Positions 52,100-60,553 of a DNA stretch of 64,000 nucleotides are shown here, piece by piece. The notes under the pieces were generated by a model. It did not search any database. It was not told where the DNA came from and saw only the letters and a program-made list of their open reading frames with translations. The position numbers were made by a program, and so were the translations under genes. Origin of the DNA: Sediminibacterium sp. TEGAF015 (GTDB taxonomy: Bacteria; Bacteroidota; Bacteroidia; Chitinophagales; Chitinophagaceae). The DNA lies in assembly GCF_025997995.1 (NCBI RefSeq), contig NZ_AP026683.1, positions 496,501-560,500 on the forward strand, in the 5' to 3' direction. How positions within the stretch are numbered: the stretch's first letter is position 1; each line of letters begins with the position of its first letter.

Positions 52100-53107
52100 A
52101 TGCAACTGATCAGTGAATTCTATCCATTATTAAAAACACCTAGGAATATCGTTATAACCATGCACCAGAAGCCGGATGGCGATGCAATGGGATCTACGCT
52201 GGGGTTATATCATTTTCTTAATAACAGCGGCCACCAGGTAACTGTTATTTCTCCTACCAATTGGGCTGATTTTCTAGATTGGATGCCTGGTGTAGACAAG
52301 GTCCTGAATTTTGAAGCCAATAAAGAGAAATCGCTCGATTTGCTGAATAAAGCGGATATATTATTCTGTTTAGACTTTAACATATTTCACAGAACAAAGC
52401 ATCTGGCATCATATCTGGCCAGCGCTAACTGTATTAAGGTTTTGATTGATCACCATGAACAGCCGGATGAAGCCAACTTTAACTATGGCATAAGTGATAC
52501 AGGCAAAAGTTCTACCTGTGAAATGGTCTATGATTTTATTATGGAAGCAGGTGGTAGAGACCAGTTAACACAGGATATTGCTACTTGTATTTATACAGGA
52601 ACAATGACAGATACAGGGTCTTTTCGTTTTCCTGCAACCAAAGCCAGCGTACATCGTATGATAGCGGAGCTAAAGGACACAGGATTTGATCATACTGCTG
52701 TGCACAACCATATTTACGACAATTTCATGGAGAGCCGTTTGCGTTTCATAGGGTTTGCCTTGTTAAACAGAATGGAAGTTTTGTATGAATACAACACGGC
52801 AATCATGTATATTCACCAAGCAGATTTGCAGAAGTATCATATTAAAACAGGTGATACGGAAGGGCTAGTAAATTATCTGTTAACTATCAAAGGAATTCGT
52901 TTTGGAGCCATTGTAATTGACAGGACGGAAGAAAGAAAGTGGAGCTTTAGAAGCAAGGGGGGATTTGACGTGAATCAGTTTGCCCGAAATCATTTTGAAG
53001 GCGGTGGTCATGCCAATGCATCAGGAGGAAGAAGCGACGAGTCTGTAGAAAAAACAGTAGAAAAATTTAAACAAGTTATTCAAGCGTATAAAACCCAACT
53101 ACAATAA
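52100..53107 (+). CDS. DHH/DHHA1-family phosphoesterase, NrnA-like
   Basis: The DHH motifs are MHQKPDGDAMGSTLGLYHFL, ILFCLDFNIFHRTKHLASYL, VLIDHHEQPDEANFNY with the DHH, and TGTMTDTGSFRFPATKASVH. The C-terminal DHHA1 domain ends NHFEGGGHANASGGRSDE. NrnA-type enzymes degrade very short RNAs and also hydrolyse pAp to AMP. The ATG at 52100 is preferred to the TTG at 52088, giving about 335 residues. It is followed three bases later by the FKBP lipoprotein gene, so they are likely co-transcribed. Confidence 0.9.
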   Translation: MQLISEFYPLLKTPRNIVITMHQKPDGDAMGSTLGLYHFLNNSGHQVTVISPTNWADFLDWMPGVDKVLNFEANKEKSLDLLNKADILFCLDFNIFHRTKHLASYLASANCIKVLIDHHEQPDEANFNYGISDTGKSSTCEMVYDFIMEAGGRDQLTQDIATCIYTGTMTDTGSFRFPATKASVHRMIAELKDTGFDHTAVHNHIYDNFMESRLRFIGFALLNRMEVLYEYNTAIMYIHQADLQKYHIKTGDTEGLVNYLLTIKGIRFGAIVIDRTEERKWSFRSKGGFDVNQFARNHFEGGGHANASGGRSDESVEKTVEKFKQVIQAYKTQLQ

Positions 53108-53109
53108 AA

Positions 53110-54036
53110 ATGAGGAGAATTATCGTACCGCTATTCTCAGCGGCTGTATTGTTTGCAAGTTGTAATCAATATGAAAAAACACCTACCGGTCTTGCTTATA
53201 AGATTGAAAAAGGTTCCAGCAAAGATTTATTAAAACAAGGTCAGTTCGTTAAAATGCATGTAGAGTACAAACTACCTGCTAAAGATTCCTTGCTAAGCAG
53301 TTCATTTGGAAGAATCCCCGTTTATTTTATGGTGGATTCTGCACAAAAAGCCAAGCACAGTTTCATTGAAATCATTGATAAATGTGCTCCTGGTGATAAA
53401 GTTGAATTTGTAATGAGTGTAGACTCTCTAAAGAAGTTCGGCATGTTGGAGTACAACAATATTTTTAAAGAAAAAGATCAGATAAACGGAAGGGTAGAAG
53501 TAATGAAAGTGTTTGCTACTCAGGAACTGATGATGGCAGATTACAAGGCAGAAATGGACAAGGAAAGAGCCCGTGAAATCAAAGAATTAAAAGATCATCT
53601 TGCCAAAAAGAATCTAAAGGCACAGGAATTACCTACTGGTGTTTTTGTTGAAGTTACCAATGCCGGTGATGCAACTGCCAAAGCTGATTCTGGTAAGCAG
53701 GTTTCTGTTATGTACAGAGGCACATTCCTAGATGGTAAGAAGTTTGACGGCAATATGGATACCGATTCTCCTAACAGACAACCGCTTCAATTTGTTATTG
53801 GAACTGGTGGTGTTATCAAAGGTTTGGAAGATGGACTGAAAATGTTTGCCAAAGGCGGGAAAGGTAAAATCTTTATCCCTGCCATGTTGGGATACGGACC
53901 AAACGGAAGTGCTCCGGTAATTCCTCCATATGCTGCATTGGTATTTGACGTTGAAGTATTAGACGTACAAACGCCAGCACCTCAGCCTGCAGCTTTACCT
54001 GGTCAACCAAGTCAGCCTGGTCAGCCACAGAGATAA
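53110..54036 (+). CDS. FKBP-type peptidyl-prolyl isomerase lipoprotein (tandem FKBP-like)
   Basis: A lipoprotein signal with a cysteine at the end (PLFSAAVLFASCN) indicates a membrane anchor. Two FKBP-like domains follow. The first (TPTGLAYKIEKGSSKDLLKQ through VDSLKKFG) lacks clear active-site residues and looks degenerate. The second (residues about 185-290) is intact: VSVMYRGTFLDGKKFDGN, PLQFVIGTGGVIKGLEDGLK, AKGGKGKIFIPAMLGYGPNG and VIPPYAALVFDVEVLDV. The C-terminal tail is a short Pro-Gln-rich stretch with repeated QPxQPG units. It probably folds envelope proteins in the periplasm. It follows the NrnA-like gene by two bases. Confidence 0.9.
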   Translation: MRRIIVPLFSAAVLFASCNQYEKTPTGLAYKIEKGSSKDLLKQGQFVKMHVEYKLPAKDSLLSSSFGRIPVYFMVDSAQKAKHSFIEIIDKCAPGDKVEFVMSVDSLKKFGMLEYNNIFKEKDQINGRVEVMKVFATQELMMADYKAEMDKERAREIKELKDHLAKKNLKAQELPTGVFVEVTNAGDATAKADSGKQVSVMYRGTFLDGKKFDGNMDTDSPNRQPLQFVIGTGGVIKGLEDGLKMFAKGGKGKIFIPAMLGYGPNGSAPVIPPYAALVFDVEVLDVQTPAPQPAALPGQPSQPGQPQR

Positions 54037-54051
54037 TAAAATTGCTTTTTA

Positions 54052-54087
54052 TAAAAATGCCCTTCAATATTTGAGGGGCATTTTTGT
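54052..54087 (+). terminator. Bidirectional terminator between the FKBP gene and folP
   Basis: AAAAATGCCC(TTCAA) pairs with (TTGAG)GGGCATTTTT around a short loop. T tracts of five or more lie at both ends, so it can serve the FKBP transcript and the convergent folP transcript. Confidence 0.8.
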
Positions 54088-54127
54088 TTGTGACTCATGT
54101 AATGATATGTATTGATATTGTTCAGTG

Positions 54128-54961
54128 CTAATGGTTATTGTAAACTTTCTCATACAATGTTATTGCCTGCATGGCTTCTTTTACGTCATGTACCCGTAAA
54201 ATATGGGCTTTGTTCATCAAACCCATGGTATGTAAAACGGTAGTTCCATTCAGGGACTCTTCCGGAGTAATCCCGAGCGTCTGATAAATGGTTGATTTTC
54301 TGGAAACGCCTAGCAGTAAAGGCTTCTGGAGAATTTGTAATGCGTTTAAATTTTTAATCAGGGCAAAGTTGTCTGCAGGTAATTTCCCGAATCCAAATCC
54401 CGGATCAATAATGATATCTAATATGCCGGCTTTTTTACACACTTCAATTCTTTCAATAAAATATTCAAGTAGTGCATTGGTTATATCTGAATAGGAAATT
54501 TTCTGATGCATTGCCTCAAGTGAACCGCTACTGTGCATACAGATATAGGGTACTTTTAATGCTGCAACAGTAGGAAGCATTTCTTCAAAATAACGGCCTC
54601 CGCTGATGTCATTTACCATATCTGCTCCAACTGCTACTGCTTCTGCGGCAACTTTAGGGTAATACGTATCCACTGAAATCAAGGTATTGGGAAATGCATT
54701 TTTAATTGCTTCCATCACGGGTATAACCCTTGCTATTTCTTCTTTCACGCCTACTATTTCACTATTGGGGCGGGTGCTTTGTCCACCAATATCTAAAATG
54801 AATGCGCCTTCCTCAATCATGGTGCCTGCTTTCTTTAGGGCGGCTTCTACAGTAGCAGCTCTGCTCCCCCCGTAAAATGAATCAGGAGTTGCATTGATGA
54901 TTCCCATCACTACGGGTTGCTCAATGGTAAATAAAGTTCCTTTGCTGTTTAGTGTGAACAT
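54128..54961 (-). CDS. folP: Dihydropteroate synthase
   Basis: Joins p-aminobenzoate to the pterin pyrophosphate in folate synthesis. Motifs are VMGIINATPDSFYGGSRAAT, FILDIGGQSTRPNSEIVGVK, ISVDTYYPKVAAEAVAVGA, DMVNDISGGRYFEEMLPTVA, YICMHSSGS and IIIDPGFGFGKLPADNFALI. It is 277 residues, normal. It is divergent from the DUF1599 gene, with start codons about 47 bases apart, and has its own reverse-strand -7 box within that gap. A DUF1599-BT_3928 neighbourhood is often seen next to folP in Bacteroidota. Confidence 0.96.
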   Translation of the reverse strand: MFTLNSKGTLFTIEQPVVMGIINATPDSFYGGSRAATVEAALKKAGTMIEEGAFILDIGGQSTRPNSEIVGVKEEIARVIPVMEAIKNAFPNTLISVDTYYPKVAAEAVAVGADMVNDISGGRYFEEMLPTVAALKVPYICMHSSGSLEAMHQKISYSDITNALLEYFIERIEVCKKAGILDIIIDPGFGFGKLPADNFALIKNLNALQILQKPLLLGVSRKSTIYQTLGITPEESLNGTTVLHTMGLMNKAHILRVHDVKEAMQAITLYEKVYNNH

Positions 54962-54991
54962 AGCGGTCTTTCAATTAAATTGCAATCAATT

Positions 54992-54999
54992 CAAAGATA
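54992..54999 (-). promoter_or_regulatory. -7 box of folP
   Basis: Reverse-strand TATCTTTG matches TAnnTTTG, giving a leader of about 25 bases. A TTG lies 22 bases further upstream, inside the divergent gene. Confidence 0.5.
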
Positions 55000-55007
55000 T
55001 TCTTAAA

Positions 55008-55553
55008 ATGCAGGATACCAACAACCAATACTTACAGGCTGTTCAATTGAGTCAGGACATTTTTATTAAGAAAACCAGAGACTATGGAACTGCCTGGAGG
55101 GTGTTGAGAACCATTTCAGTAGTAGATCAGATTTTTATTAAAGCCTTGCGCATTAGAACCATTCAGGAACTGAAGACACAGAAAGTAGGAGATGATATCA
55201 AGTCTGAATTCATGGGTATTCTGAATTATGCCATTATTGGATTGATTCAGCTGGAATTGGGAAACCCTACAGTGGAAGAACTACCGGTTGATACTACAGC
55301 TAAATTGTATCAGAAACAGGTTCAATTTGCTATGGATACCATGCAATCTAAGAACCATGACTATGGCGAAGCTTGGAGAGATATGAGCCAGGAAAGTTTT
55401 GCCGATTTAATTCTAATGAAATTGTTGCGCATCAAACAGATTCTACAGAACGATGGCAAAACCCTGATTAGTGAAGGAATCGATGCCAACTATGTGGATA
55501 TTATTAATTATGCTGCTTTTGCCTTGATATTGATTCAGGAAGGAAAACACTAA
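55008..55553 (+). CDS. DUF1599 protein with two repeated units
   Basis: About 181 residues from the ATG at 55008, which is chosen because the earlier in-frame start would overlap folP. The protein is two copies of one unit: KKTRDYGTAWRVLRT, then SVVDQIFIKALRIRTIQ; and SKNHDYGEAWRDMSQ, then SFADLILMKLLRIKQILQ. Both carry the DYGxAWR signature of the DUF1599 (nucleotide modification associated) family. Function is unknown. It lies three bases before the BT_3928-like gene and is divergent from folP. Confidence 0.85.
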   Translation: MQDTNNQYLQAVQLSQDIFIKKTRDYGTAWRVLRTISVVDQIFIKALRIRTIQELKTQKVGDDIKSEFMGILNYAIIGLIQLELGNPTVEELPVDTTAKLYQKQVQFAMDTMQSKNHDYGEAWRDMSQESFADLILMKLLRIKQILQNDGKTLISEGIDANYVDIINYAAFALILIQEGKH

Positions 55554-55556
55554 ATC

Positions 55557-56648
55557 ATGAAAAATTTGCTTTGGTTAATTCGTTGGCTGGTTGGGCTTTT
55601 GTTCATTTTTTCCGGACTAATTAAAGTGAATGATCCTATTGGGCTCAGCTATAAAATGCAGGAGTTTTTTGAAGTATGGGGACTGCATGGATTCAATGAT
55701 TATACCTTATTCTTTTCTGTTGCCATGAATAGTTTTGAAGTGTTGGCCGGTGTGGCGATTATCATTGGCTGGAAAATGGAATGGTTCAGCTGGCTTTTAT
55801 TATTACTGATCATCTTCTTTACATTTTTAACAGGTTTTGCTCTCTTCTCAGGAAAGATTAAAACCTGCGGATGCTTTGGTGATTGCATCCCATTATCGGC
55901 AGCGCAGTCCTTTTATAAGGATTTGATATTGCTGGTATTGATTCTGTTCCTAGTAGTTTTTCAGAAAAAAATCAATGCACTATTGCCAGTAAGCTGGAGC
56001 ATTGCTATAGTTACAGCTTCAATGGTTCTTTCAGTATGGGCGCAACTGTATGTGCTCAAACATCTGCCATGGGTAGATTGTCTTCCATATAAAGTAGGAA
56101 ATAATATTCTGAAGCAAATGGAAACACCAGCAGGTGCAACTGCAGATAGCATGCAGATTCTGTTTACTTACCAGAAAAACGGCAAACCAATTTCTTTTGA
56201 TCAGGATCATTTTCCTGAAGACTTTGATGATAGCTACGAATATGTAAGTCGCAAAGACGTGCTGGTAAAAAAAGGAAACGGATTGAAACCAGCTATTGTA
56301 GATTTCTCTTTAAAAACCTTAAGCGGAACAGATACAACGGAGGCGGTTTTACAAACAAAAGGACAATATCTTTTGGTGCTGGTAAAAGATGCCAGCAATC
56401 TGGATCAATGGAAAGTGCAACTAGGCAAATCTCTTAAGGATGATCGATTGGTGAACAAAACGATGCCTGTCATTTTTGTTTCTGCTGAAGGAACAAAAAT
56501 TCAGGAAGCATTTCCTGCATACACGGTATTGAACTGCGATGCAACTGTTCTCAAAACAGCTGCAAGAGTTCAGCCAACATTCATGCTTATGGAAGGCGCA
56601 ATTATTCTGAAGAAGCTAAGCTATTTGGATGCTGAAAAATTGCAATAA
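55557..56648 (+). CDS. BT_3928-like DoxX/MauE-type membrane protein with thioredoxin-like tail
   Basis: The N-terminal 150 residues contain four membrane segments of the DoxX/MauE type, beginning WLIRWLVGLLFIFSGLIKVN. The loop TCGCFGDCIPLSAAQSFYKD holds a CxC...C cluster, as in MauE-like proteins that pass electrons to thiols. The tail (residues about 225-355) has a thioredoxin-like layout without an obvious CXXC (KGQYLLVLVKDASNLDQWKV, later FMLMEGAIILKKLSYLD). This is the BT_3928 family of Bacteroidota, often in this position after DUF1599. A role in periplasmic redox chemistry is plausible. Length 363. Confidence 0.8.
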   Translation: MKNLLWLIRWLVGLLFIFSGLIKVNDPIGLSYKMQEFFEVWGLHGFNDYTLFFSVAMNSFEVLAGVAIIIGWKMEWFSWLLLLLIIFFTFLTGFALFSGKIKTCGCFGDCIPLSAAQSFYKDLILLVLILFLVVFQKKINALLPVSWSIAIVTASMVLSVWAQLYVLKHLPWVDCLPYKVGNNILKQMETPAGATADSMQILFTYQKNGKPISFDQDHFPEDFDDSYEYVSRKDVLVKKGNGLKPAIVDFSLKTLSGTDTTEAVLQTKGQYLLVLVKDASNLDQWKVQLGKSLKDDRLVNKTMPVIFVSAEGTKIQEAFPAYTVLNCDATVLKTAARVQPTFMLMEGAIILKKLSYLDAEKLQ

Positions 56649-56708
56649 CGACTTGCAATTTTGAAATTTGACCCGTTTGACCGAACTTAGTGTAATATCA
56701 ACACAATT

Positions 56709-57122
56709 ATGAATACAGTCAAACATATTCTGGATAAAAAAGGTCCTTATTTTAATGGTGTTCCCTCTTCTTTAAAAGTGATTGAGGCCCTTTCTTTAAT
56801 GAAGGCTGAAAACTTGAGTTATGTAATTGTAAAAGACGGAGACGATTTTAAAGGTATAATGACCGAAAGGGATTATGCCCAGAAAGTAGTTTTATTGAAT
56901 AAAAATTCAACAGATACCACTGTAAGTGAAATCATGACAACAGGACTACCCTCTGTTTCACCAGAGACCTCTGCAGAGGAATGCATGAAATTAATGAACC
57001 AACATAAAACGCGTTATTTAGTTGTATGTGAGGGATTTGATTTCAGAGGAATCATAACCATCCACGATTTAATGCGGGACAGCCTGGAAGCGGGGGATGA
57101 ATTTTCTGAACCGGTATATTAA
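56709..57122 (+). CDS. CBS-domain protein (two CBS units)
   Basis: The 137-residue protein is made of two CBS domains. The first spans about residues 10-65 (SSLKVIEALSLMKAENLSYV, GIMTERDYAQKVVLL) and the second about 72-130 (VSEIMTTGLPSVSPETSAEE, RGIITIHDLMRDSLEA). CBS pairs bind adenosine nucleotides. There is no attached catalytic domain, so it is a stand-alone sensor. It meets the DUF721 gene tail to tail with no base between the stop codons. Confidence 0.93.
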   Translation: MNTVKHILDKKGPYFNGVPSSLKVIEALSLMKAENLSYVIVKDGDDFKGIMTERDYAQKVVLLNKNSTDTTVSEIMTTGLPSVSPETSAEECMKLMNQHKTRYLVVCEGFDFRGIITIHDLMRDSLEAGDEFSEPVY

Positions 57123-57404
57123 TTACTGAATAATTACTTCTTCAATTACTTCTTCCCCAAATGCCTCATTTACTCTTGCGATGATCTGAGGCTTTTGAAA
57201 GTTCAGTTCGTTTTTTAATGGACCAATGGGCGTGTGTATGAAAAGCTTTCTTTGAATGATTTGAATTTTTTCTGTGTACTTGGCAACGGTTTTTCCCATT
57301 AATTGTTCCCAGATATCTTCAATTTGTGCGGAACGAATCCCTTTTTTCAAATGATTCAGCCCCTTCAGTTGTTTAAATGCGTCTCCGATTTTTACTTCTC
57401 CCAT
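57123..57404 (-). CDS. DUF721 protein (DciA-like)
   Basis: A 93-residue protein with the DUF721 pattern: IGDAFKQLKGLNHLKKGIRS, EDIWEQLMGKTVAKYTEKIQ (the WxxxxG region), KLFIHTPIGPLKNELNFQKP and a C-terminal EEVIEEVII. In other bacteria DUF721 proteins (DciA) help load the replicative helicase. It follows recF by 20 bases on the same strand, which supports a replication role. Function is from the family; the Bacteroidota form is short. Confidence 0.85.
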   Translation of the reverse strand: MGEVKIGDAFKQLKGLNHLKKGIRSAQIEDIWEQLMGKTVAKYTEKIQIIQRKLFIHTPIGPLKNELNFQKPQIIARVNEAFGEEVIEEVIIQ

Positions 57405-57424
57405 GTGATAAAGTTAGGGTTAAA

Positions 57425-58507
57425 TTACAATTGAATGAGTTGATAAGGGCGATTGGTTCCTTCAAGTTTTTCTTTTATTCTGTCTGCATGAGTGTCTGTA
57501 ATAAATACTTGCCCGAATGGCTCCTGAGAAACAGTTGTTAATAAATGAGCCATTCTGCTCTCGTCCAGTTTTTCAAAAACATCATCCAGTAACAAAATTG
57601 GCGAAGTGCCGATCGCTGATCTCAAGTATTCCCATTCAGCCAGTTTAATTGCAAACAATAGGCTCTTTCGCTGCCCTTGGGAAGCTTCTGCTTTAAAAGG
57701 AAAATCATTTAAAAAGAAACCAATATCATCTCTATGTACACCACTGGAAGTTCTTTGCAGTGCAAGATCTTTGGATAGATTGTCTTTCAGGATTGCTGCG
57801 AATGATTTTTGCAGGAGTGGACTTTCATAACTCAGTTGCAGGTCTTCAGTTTTTCCTGCAATTTGATGGTAATTGGCCCCCACCTGAGGTAGAAAAACTC
57901 CTAGGAATGTCTGTCTGCAGGTAAAAATATATTGTCCTGTTTGTTTCAGTTGATCATTATAAATCTCCAATAAATCATTTCCCATTCCCGGATTTTCAGC
58001 TAATTGTTTCAATAAGCTGTTTCTCTGCTGCAGTATTTTATTGTAGGCAATCAGTTGTTCCAGATAGGATTTATTGGTTTGGGATAAAATACTATCCATC
58101 AGCTTTCTTCTCTCTTCGCTACCGCCTGTAATCAATGCAATATCATCCGGCGCAATCATCACACATGGGAATTGTCCGATATGTTCAGACATTTTTTTTA
58201 CAGGAACGCCACCCACATTCAGTTCTTTTTTATTGTTCTCCCTTACAATAAAACTGACATCTAGTAATTCATTTGATTTCTGGTACATCCCTGAAACCCG
58301 CATGCCATGCTTTCCATGCTGTACATTCTGGGCATCGGTTCTGCCAAAATAACTCTTTGAAAAACCCAGATAATAAATGGCATCCAGCAGATTGGTTTTG
58401 CCCGTACCATTTGAACCGCAGATAGCTACAATTTGTTCAGAAAACGAAACGGAGGTAGTCTCGTAATTTCTGAATTGTATCAGGTTTATTTGGGTTAACT
58501 GGAGCAT
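57425..58507 (-). CDS. recF: DNA replication and repair protein RecF
   Basis: An SMC-like ATPase that promotes RecA loading at gaps. The N-terminus shows LTQINLIQFRNYETTSVSFS and VAICGSNGTGKTNLLDAIYY (Walker A). The middle has IAPDDIALITGGSEERRKLM with the RecF-specific region and VHRDDIGFFLNDFPFKAEAS, then QGQRKSLLFAIKLAEW (signature) and ILLLDDVFEKLDESRM (Walker B). It is 360 residues, usual length. It precedes DUF721. Just upstream on the reverse strand a near-consensus box (TACTTTG) ends five bases before the ATG. Confidence 0.95.
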   Translation of the reverse strand: MLQLTQINLIQFRNYETTSVSFSEQIVAICGSNGTGKTNLLDAIYYLGFSKSYFGRTDAQNVQHGKHGMRVSGMYQKSNELLDVSFIVRENNKKELNVGGVPVKKMSEHIGQFPCVMIAPDDIALITGGSEERRKLMDSILSQTNKSYLEQLIAYNKILQQRNSLLKQLAENPGMGNDLLEIYNDQLKQTGQYIFTCRQTFLGVFLPQVGANYHQIAGKTEDLQLSYESPLLQKSFAAILKDNLSKDLALQRTSSGVHRDDIGFFLNDFPFKAEASQGQRKSLLFAIKLAEWEYLRSAIGTSPILLLDDVFEKLDESRMAHLLTTVSQEPFGQVFITDTHADRIKEKLEGTNRPYQLIQL

Positions 58508-58589
58508 TGGCGCAAAGTAAAGAAGAACCCGCAGAATTATTCCCTTTTAGAATGGAATAAAGCCTTTAATTTTATTAAAAATTGGGAGA

Positions 58590-59111
58590 TTGAAAACGAT
58601 ATTATCCGCCGAGCAAATGGATTTGAGTATTCAAAGACTGGCTCATCAGATGTTAGAAAATAATCAGGACTTAGCGAACACTGTAATTATTGGACTACAA
58701 CCAAGAGGTATTTTTTTAAGTGACAGAATAGTGGCTGCTTTAAAAACAATTGTACCTGCAGAAAAAATTCATTACGGAAGACTGGATATCACTTTTTACA
58801 GGGATGATGTAAGAAACAGCCTGCATATTGCTAATACTACAGATATTCCGTTCAGCATAGAAGGTAAATCTGTCATTTTAATTGATGATGTATTATACAC
58901 CGGAAGAACCATCCGTGCTGCATTGGACGCATTATTGGATTTTGGTAGACCTGCCAAAGTTTCTTTATGTGTTTTAATCGACAGAAGGTTTAGCAGAGAA
59001 CTTCCTATTCAGCCGGATTTTGCCGGTAAAGCCATTGATACCATTATTACCGATAAGGTAAAAGTGAATTGGAAAGAAAAGGATGAAAAAGACGAAGTTG
59101 TTTTGGTCTAA
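58590..59111 (+). CDS. pyrR: PyrR bifunctional pyrimidine regulator / uracil phosphoribosyltransferase
   Basis: The type I phosphoribosyltransferase site is LIDDVLYTGRTIRAALDAL, with IHYGRLDITFYRDDVRN before it and VSLCVLIDRRFSRELPIQ after it, and GIFLSDRI-type sequence near the start. This is PyrR, which senses UMP and acts on pyr mRNA and which also has uracil phosphoribosyltransferase activity. A TTG start at 58590, after GGGAG, is preferred because ILSAEQMDLSIQRLAHQML aligns with the family N-terminus; the next ATG (58617) would remove part of it. No PyrR-binding loop was found upstream. It is 20 bases before pyrB. Confidence 0.92.
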   Translation: MKTILSAEQMDLSIQRLAHQMLENNQDLANTVIIGLQPRGIFLSDRIVAALKTIVPAEKIHYGRLDITFYRDDVRNSLHIANTTDIPFSIEGKSVILIDDVLYTGRTIRAALDALLDFGRPAKVSLCVLIDRRFSRELPIQPDFAGKAIDTIITDKVKVNWKEKDEKDEVVLV

Positions 59112-59116
59112 AACTG

Positions 59117-59124
59117 TAATTTTG
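59117..59124 (+). promoter_or_regulatory. -7 box directly before pyrB
   Basis: TAATTTTG matches TAnnTTTG and ends seven bases before the pyrB ATG; a TTG lies 16 bases upstream of it, inside pyrR. The predicted leader is about three bases. Confidence 0.5.
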
Positions 59125-59131
59125 CTTTTTA

Positions 59132-60064
59132 ATGAAACTATCTACCAAACACTTACTTGGTATCAAGGACCTCCAGAAAGAGGATATTCAGCTGATTTTA
59201 TCAACAGCAGCACAATTCAAAGAAGTTTTACAAAGGCCTGTCAAGAAAGTACCTTCTTTACGCGATGTTACCATTGTGAATTTGTTTTATGAGAATTCTA
59301 CTCGTACGAGAATGTCTTTTGAATTAGCAGAACGAAGATTGTCTGCTGATGTATTAAATTTTGCGGCTAGTAGTTCTTCTGCTGCCAAGGGAGAAACTTT
59401 GCTAGATACCGTGAATAATATCCTGAGCATGAAAGTGGATTTGGTAGTGATGCGACACAGTGCTTCCGGCGCTCCCCACTTTTTGGCCAAGCATATTCCG
59501 GCTGCTATTGTAAACGCAGGCGACGGAATTAATGAACATCCCACTCAGGCTTTGCTGGATGCATTTTCCATGCAGGAAAGAACCGGAAGAATTGAGGGAT
59601 TGAAAGTGGCTATTATTGGAGACATCATGCACAGCAGGGTGGCACTCAGCAATATGTATCTCCTGAAAAAAATGGGAGCAGAAATTACCGTTGTAGGACC
59701 GCCCACTTTAATACCCAAATACCTTCACGAAGCATTGGGGGTTAATGTTACCTATAATTTACAGGAAGCATTGCAATGGTGCGATGTTGCCAATGTACTT
59801 AGAATACAACTGGAAAGACAGAACCAGCCTCTGTTCTCTTCATTAAGGGAATACAATCTGGCTTATGGTATTAAACAATCTGTATTGAATAAGTTGGATA
59901 AGGAAATCGTAATCATGCACCCCGGACCCATTAACAGAGGAGTGGAGCTGGACAGTGACGTAGCAGATGGGCCTCATTCCATCATTTTAAATCAGGTTGA
60001 AAACGGTGTTGCGGTGAGGATGGCCGTGTTATACCTATTGGCTGGAAGAACTAACGAAAATTAA
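59132..60064 (+). CDS. pyrB: Aspartate carbamoyltransferase catalytic subunit
   Basis: Makes carbamoyl-aspartate, the first committed step of pyrimidine synthesis. The carbamoyl-phosphate site FYENSTRTRMSFELAERRLS is intact, as are ASSSSAAKGETLLDTVNNIL with the catalytic lysine, VVMRHSASGAPHFLAKHI, GDGINEHPTQALLDAFSMQE and MHPGPINRGVELDSDV. It is 310 residues, the normal catalytic-chain length. A pyrI regulatory chain is not beside it. It follows pyrR by 20 bases and is followed by coaD after 12. The pseudo-dihydroorotase at 46636-47898 might be its partner, but they are not adjacent. Confidence 0.96.
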   Translation: MKLSTKHLLGIKDLQKEDIQLILSTAAQFKEVLQRPVKKVPSLRDVTIVNLFYENSTRTRMSFELAERRLSADVLNFAASSSSAAKGETLLDTVNNILSMKVDLVVMRHSASGAPHFLAKHIPAAIVNAGDGINEHPTQALLDAFSMQERTGRIEGLKVAIIGDIMHSRVALSNMYLLKKMGAEITVVGPPTLIPKYLHEALGVNVTYNLQEALQWCDVANVLRIQLERQNQPLFSSLREYNLAYGIKQSVLNKLDKEIVIMHPGPINRGVELDSDVADGPHSIILNQVENGVAVRMAVLYLLAGRTNEN

Positions 60065-60076
60065 TGTTCAATCCCT

Positions 60077-60553
60077 ATGCAAAGAATCTGTTTATTTCCG
60101 GGAACTTTTGATCCTGTAACACTGGGTCATACCGATATTATCAAAAGGGCACTTCCTTTATTTGATAAAATTGTAGTGGGGATAGGTATCAATTCTATTA
60201 AAAATCCTATGTTTAGCGCAGAGCAGCGGATGCAATGGTTCCGTGAAATATTCATTGATGAGCCAAGAGTAGAGAGTGTGGCTTACGATGGACTGACCGT
60301 TCAGTTCTGTAAACAAATTGGTGCTAGGTTTATTTTGAGGGGGATCCGTTACGTAAGTGACTTTGAATACGAGAAAACCATTGCAGATGCCAACCGCACA
60401 CTCGATAATCAGATAGAAACCATTTTCCTTACTGGAGAACCCAAGTACACTTCTGTAGCTTCTACCATTGTAAGAGATATCATTAAAAATGGGGGAGATG
60501 CTTCTCCATTCTTGCCGCAGGCGGTAATCAATACCCTAAAAAGTAACGCATGA
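60077..60553 (+). CDS. coaD: Pantetheine-phosphate adenylyltransferase
   Basis: Transfers AMP to 4'-phosphopantetheine in coenzyme A synthesis. The conserved start is CLFPGTFDPVTLGHTDIIKR, with the HxGH motif as TLGH, followed by FILRGIRYVSDFEYEKTIAD and PKYTSVASTIVRDIIKNGGD, the nucleotide-binding end. It is 158 residues, normal. It shares four bases (ATGA) with the thioesterase gene that follows, so translation is probably coupled. Operon-like with pyrR and pyrB upstream, although each has its own possible promoter. Confidence 0.96.
   Translation: MQRICLFPGTFDPVTLGHTDIIKRALPLFDKIVVGIGINSIKNPMFSAEQRMQWFREIFIDEPRVESVAYDGLTVQFCKQIGARFILRGIRYVSDFEYEKTIADANRTLDNQIETIFLTGEPKYTSVASTIVRDIIKNGGDASPFLPQAVINTLKSNA

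Noticed and set aside
53980-54033. Pro-Gln repeats at the end of the FKBP gene as a tandem-repeat element
   Set aside because: It is a short low-complexity protein tail, not a DNA repeat of note.
58508-58589. Possible PyrR attenuator upstream of pyrR
   Set aside because: No PyrR-binding loop consensus or competing hairpin pair was found in the gap.
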